Below, in pieces: positions 63,803-64,000 of a stretch of DNA of 64,000 bases. How positions within the stretch are numbered: the first letter of the stretch is position 1; each line of letters begins with the position of its first letter. A model generated the notes under the pieces. The model was not told where the DNA came from and ran no database searches. It saw only the letters and a program-made list of their open reading frames with translations. The translations under genes were made by a program, and so were the position numbers. Location: contig JAEMWC010000140.1 in NCBI GenBank assembly GCA_016490735.1, forward strand, positions 726,001-790,000. The letters run 5' to 3'. This DNA is from Pachyseris speciosa (lineage: Eukaryota; Cnidaria; Anthozoa; Scleractinia; Pachyseridae).

Positions 63803-64000
63803 TTAACCGTCGGTTATCTGACCACGAAGATGTTAGAAAATGAACGTTTTTCATCTGACGCGTCACCATTTTCATTTGCTTCGCTGTCCACTCGTACACT
63901 ATTGAAAAACAATCAAAATCGTTACTTTCCAGCGAATTCTATTGATTAAACATCACTTATCTGAAAAAACCTCCGGTTTTGCCGTCCGCACGTTTATGGT

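Overview
The window is eukaryotic, intron-bearing and repeat-rich, and it reads like a cnidarian, most likely an anthozoan (stony coral or relative). That assignment is inference: it rests on CR1/L2-type LINEs with short 3' stem-loops and simple-repeat tails, many TTAA-flanked small elements, a BEL/Pao relic, a compact fibrinogen-domain secreted protein, and low GC with dense microsatellites. There are no operons, CRISPR arrays or rRNA genes, and no confident tRNA.

Two host genes can be supported well. (1) An APEX1-type apurinic/apyrimidinic endonuclease runs on the minus strand from an ATG at 42192 to a stop at 25214. It has eleven exons, some as small as 15, 30 and 35 bp, spread over 17 kb of transposon-filled introns. 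All catalytic motifs of the family are present. Two exon junctions are each exactly one base short, which looks like homopolymer deletion. (2) A three-exon secreted fibrinogen-related protein (247 aa) lies on the plus strand at 57772-60677. A small single-exon candidate (85 aa, minus, 62199-62456) and a broken beta-helix/Cys-rich receptor-like gene (22500-24063) are weaker.

Layout. 1-7.2 kb: two arrays of a degenerate ~21-bp tandem repeat, a piggyBac transposase relic, a pogo/Tigger MITE and a 445-bp TIR element. 7.2-12.3 kb: a palindromic foldback, then a 3.8-kb element with ~0.6-kb terminal inverted repeats and a probable 9-bp target duplication (MULE-like), carrying two direct copies of another MITE. 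12.8-16.1 kb: a 5'-truncated BEL/Pao retrotransposon. 16.6-17.3 kb: a third 21-bp array. 18.9-22.3 kb: a decayed LINE. 22.5-24.1 kb: the receptor-like pseudogene with a near-identical 360-bp tandem duplication. 25.2-42.2 kb: the APEX1-type gene, whose introns hold TTAA elements, LINE fragments, a (CAGG)n minisatellite, an interstitial telomere-like tract and foldbacks. 42.7-47.4 kb: LINE 3' fragments and an R2/R4-type restriction-like-endonuclease fragment. 47.4-54 kb: gene-poor. 54.0-57.44 kb: an essentially intact CR1/L2-type LINE with a 1082-aa ORF and a 2A-like motif. 57.7-60.7 kb: the fibrinogen-related gene. 60.7-64 kb: low-complexity DNA, the small candidate gene and one more TTAA element.

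The genes do not form a pathway. The coherent story is the mobile-element ecology: at least five TTAA-flanked non-autonomous elements plus one piggyBac transposase relic, several LINE families, and a host base-excision-repair gene that has absorbed many insertions.
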